A stretch of DNA of 15,605 nt. Source: Pseudomonadota bacterium. Lineage in GTDB: Bacteria; Pseudomonadota; Alphaproteobacteria; Rhodospirillales; 2-02-FULL-58-16. Shown here piece by piece: positions 14,990 to 15,605 of the stretch (position 1 is the first letter of the stretch; every line of letters starts with the position of its first letter). The translations under genes and the position numbers were made by a program. The stretch is taken from NCBI GenBank assembly GCA_022560215.1, contig JADFTO010000030.1, positions 1 through 15,605 on the forward strand, read 5' to 3'. The notes beneath the pieces are model-generated. The model was not told where the DNA came from. It saw only the letters and a list, made by a program, of their open reading frames with translations, and did not search any database.

Positions 14990-15605
14990 GGCGTGCCAGC
15001 GTTTCGACCCGGCCCAGCACTTCCATGACCTCGAACAGTCCGGGGGAGGCCGTGGCCCCCGTCAAGGCCGCGCGCAGGGGCTGGGCGATCCGGCCCAGCT
15101 TGACGCCATCCCGGGCGGCGGCGGCGCGGGCCGCTTCCTCGACGGCGTCCGCGCTCCAAACGGCCAGGGCATCCAGATCGGCCCTCAACCGGCCCAGGCG
15201 CTCAGCAGCCTGATCGTCCACGAGGCGGGCCGCCTTGTCGCTCAAAAGCAAGGGGCGTTCTTTGGCGTAAAAGACAGCATTATCAGCAAGTTCTTCGATT
15301 GTTTTCGCGCGTTCCTTCAGCCCTGCCATGCCCTTCAGGAGCCGCCCGGCGGCGTCTTCGGCCATGGCGCCCTCGAGCTTTTGTTCGAGCCTGGGGAGAA
15401 TCAGGCCGACGAGCCTGGCGTCATCGGCGGCGCGGATGTAGTGGCCGTTGAGGCTGGTGAGCCTGGCCGGATCGAACCTGGCGGGGGCGCGGCCGACCCC
15501 GTCCAGGTCGAACCAGCGGATGGCATCCTGGCGGCCGATGATCTCGTCGTCGCCATGGCCCCAGCCCAGGCGCAAAAGGTAGTTGCAGAGCGCTTCGGGC
15601 AGGAA
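14964..15605 (-). CDS. gltX: Glutamyl-tRNA synthetase, C-terminal part (5' end outside window)
   Basis: GltX attaches glutamate to tRNA(Glu). In many alphaproteobacteria it also charges tRNA(Gln), which GatCAB then amidates. The 213 visible residues are the C-terminal part of the class I enzyme. They begin with FLPEALCNYLLRLGWGHGDDEI, a stretch typical of GluRS just after the KMSKS region, and continue into the alpha-helical anticodon-binding domain (RLTSLNGHYIRAADD, then GRIAQPLRAALTGATASPGLFEVMEVLGRVETLARLDDAL). The last stretch is the normal family C-terminus, so the 3' end is intact. The HIGH and KMSKS motifs are outside the window. Alphaproteobacteria often carry two GluRS paralogues, and which one this is cannot be told from this part. 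It is codirectional with gltA. Confidence 0.93.
   Translation of the reverse strand, partial: FLPEALCNYLLRLGWGHGDDEIIGRQDAIRWFDLDGVGRAPARFDPARLTSLNGHYIRAADDARLVGLILPRLEQKLEGAMAEDAAGRLLKGMAGLKERAKTIEELADNAVFYAKERPLLLSDKAARLVDDQAAERLGRLRADLDALAVWSADAVEEAARAAAARDGVKLGRIAQPLRAALTGATASPGLFEVMEVLGRVETLARLDDALKNH

Noticed and set aside
14890..15159. N-terminal extension of gltA by 90 codons
   Set aside because: The extra residues are Arg/Gly/Pro-rich, overlap the end of gltX, and lack the ribosome binding site seen before the ATG at 14889.

Overview
The window is a dense stretch of core alphaproteobacterial chromosome with high GC content. It looks like the Rhodospirillales or a related order. Gene order supports this: rpsB-tsf-pyrH-frr-uppS-cdsA-dxr-rseP-bamA-skp-lpxD-fabZ-lpxA-lpxI-lpxB, followed by convergent gltA and gltX. 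Two further signs are LpxI (the alphaproteobacterial UDP-diacylglucosamine hydrolase) in place of LpxH, and a long Pro/Lys/Glu tail on the protein upstream of tsf, taken to be ribosomal protein S2. The genus cannot be named from sequence reading alone. There are no tRNA or rRNA genes, mobile elements, CRISPR arrays, phage genes or obvious foreign DNA.

Plus strand, 2-13545: fifteen genes in one direction. The first block (1-2549) serves translation and nucleotide supply: the end of S2, EF-Ts, UMP kinase and ribosome recycling factor. The second (2554-5274) supplies lipid precursors: undecaprenyl-PP synthase, CDP-DAG synthase, and DXP reductoisomerase of the MEP isoprenoid route. The third (5299-9254) handles envelope protein biogenesis: RseP site-2 protease, BamA and the Skp/OmpH chaperone. 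The fourth (9258-13545) makes lipid A: LpxD, FabZ, LpxA, LpxI and LpxB. FabZ supplies fatty acid elongation from the same 3-hydroxyacyl-ACP pool that LpxA and LpxD draw on. Most junctions from pyrH onward are 0-24 nt or overlap, so the set is very probably cotranscribed. The only sizeable gap is tsf-pyrH (147 bp), which holds a perfect palindrome, a second hairpin and a plausible promoter.

Minus strand, 13570-15605: type II citrate synthase (gltA), complete, and the C-terminal part of glutamyl-tRNA synthetase (gltX), which runs off the window. gltA converges on lpxB across only 24 bp.

I found no undescribed system. The most unusual sequence-level observation is that bamA, skp, lpxD, fabZ and lpxA all lie in the same reading frame, separated by 3, 3, 3 and 0 nt, so only four stop codons interrupt 5.1 kb. 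Other points worth a look are two TTG starts (frr, bamA), the palindromes in the tsf-pyrH and gltX-gltA gaps, and a glycine at the acyl-chain ruler position of LpxA.
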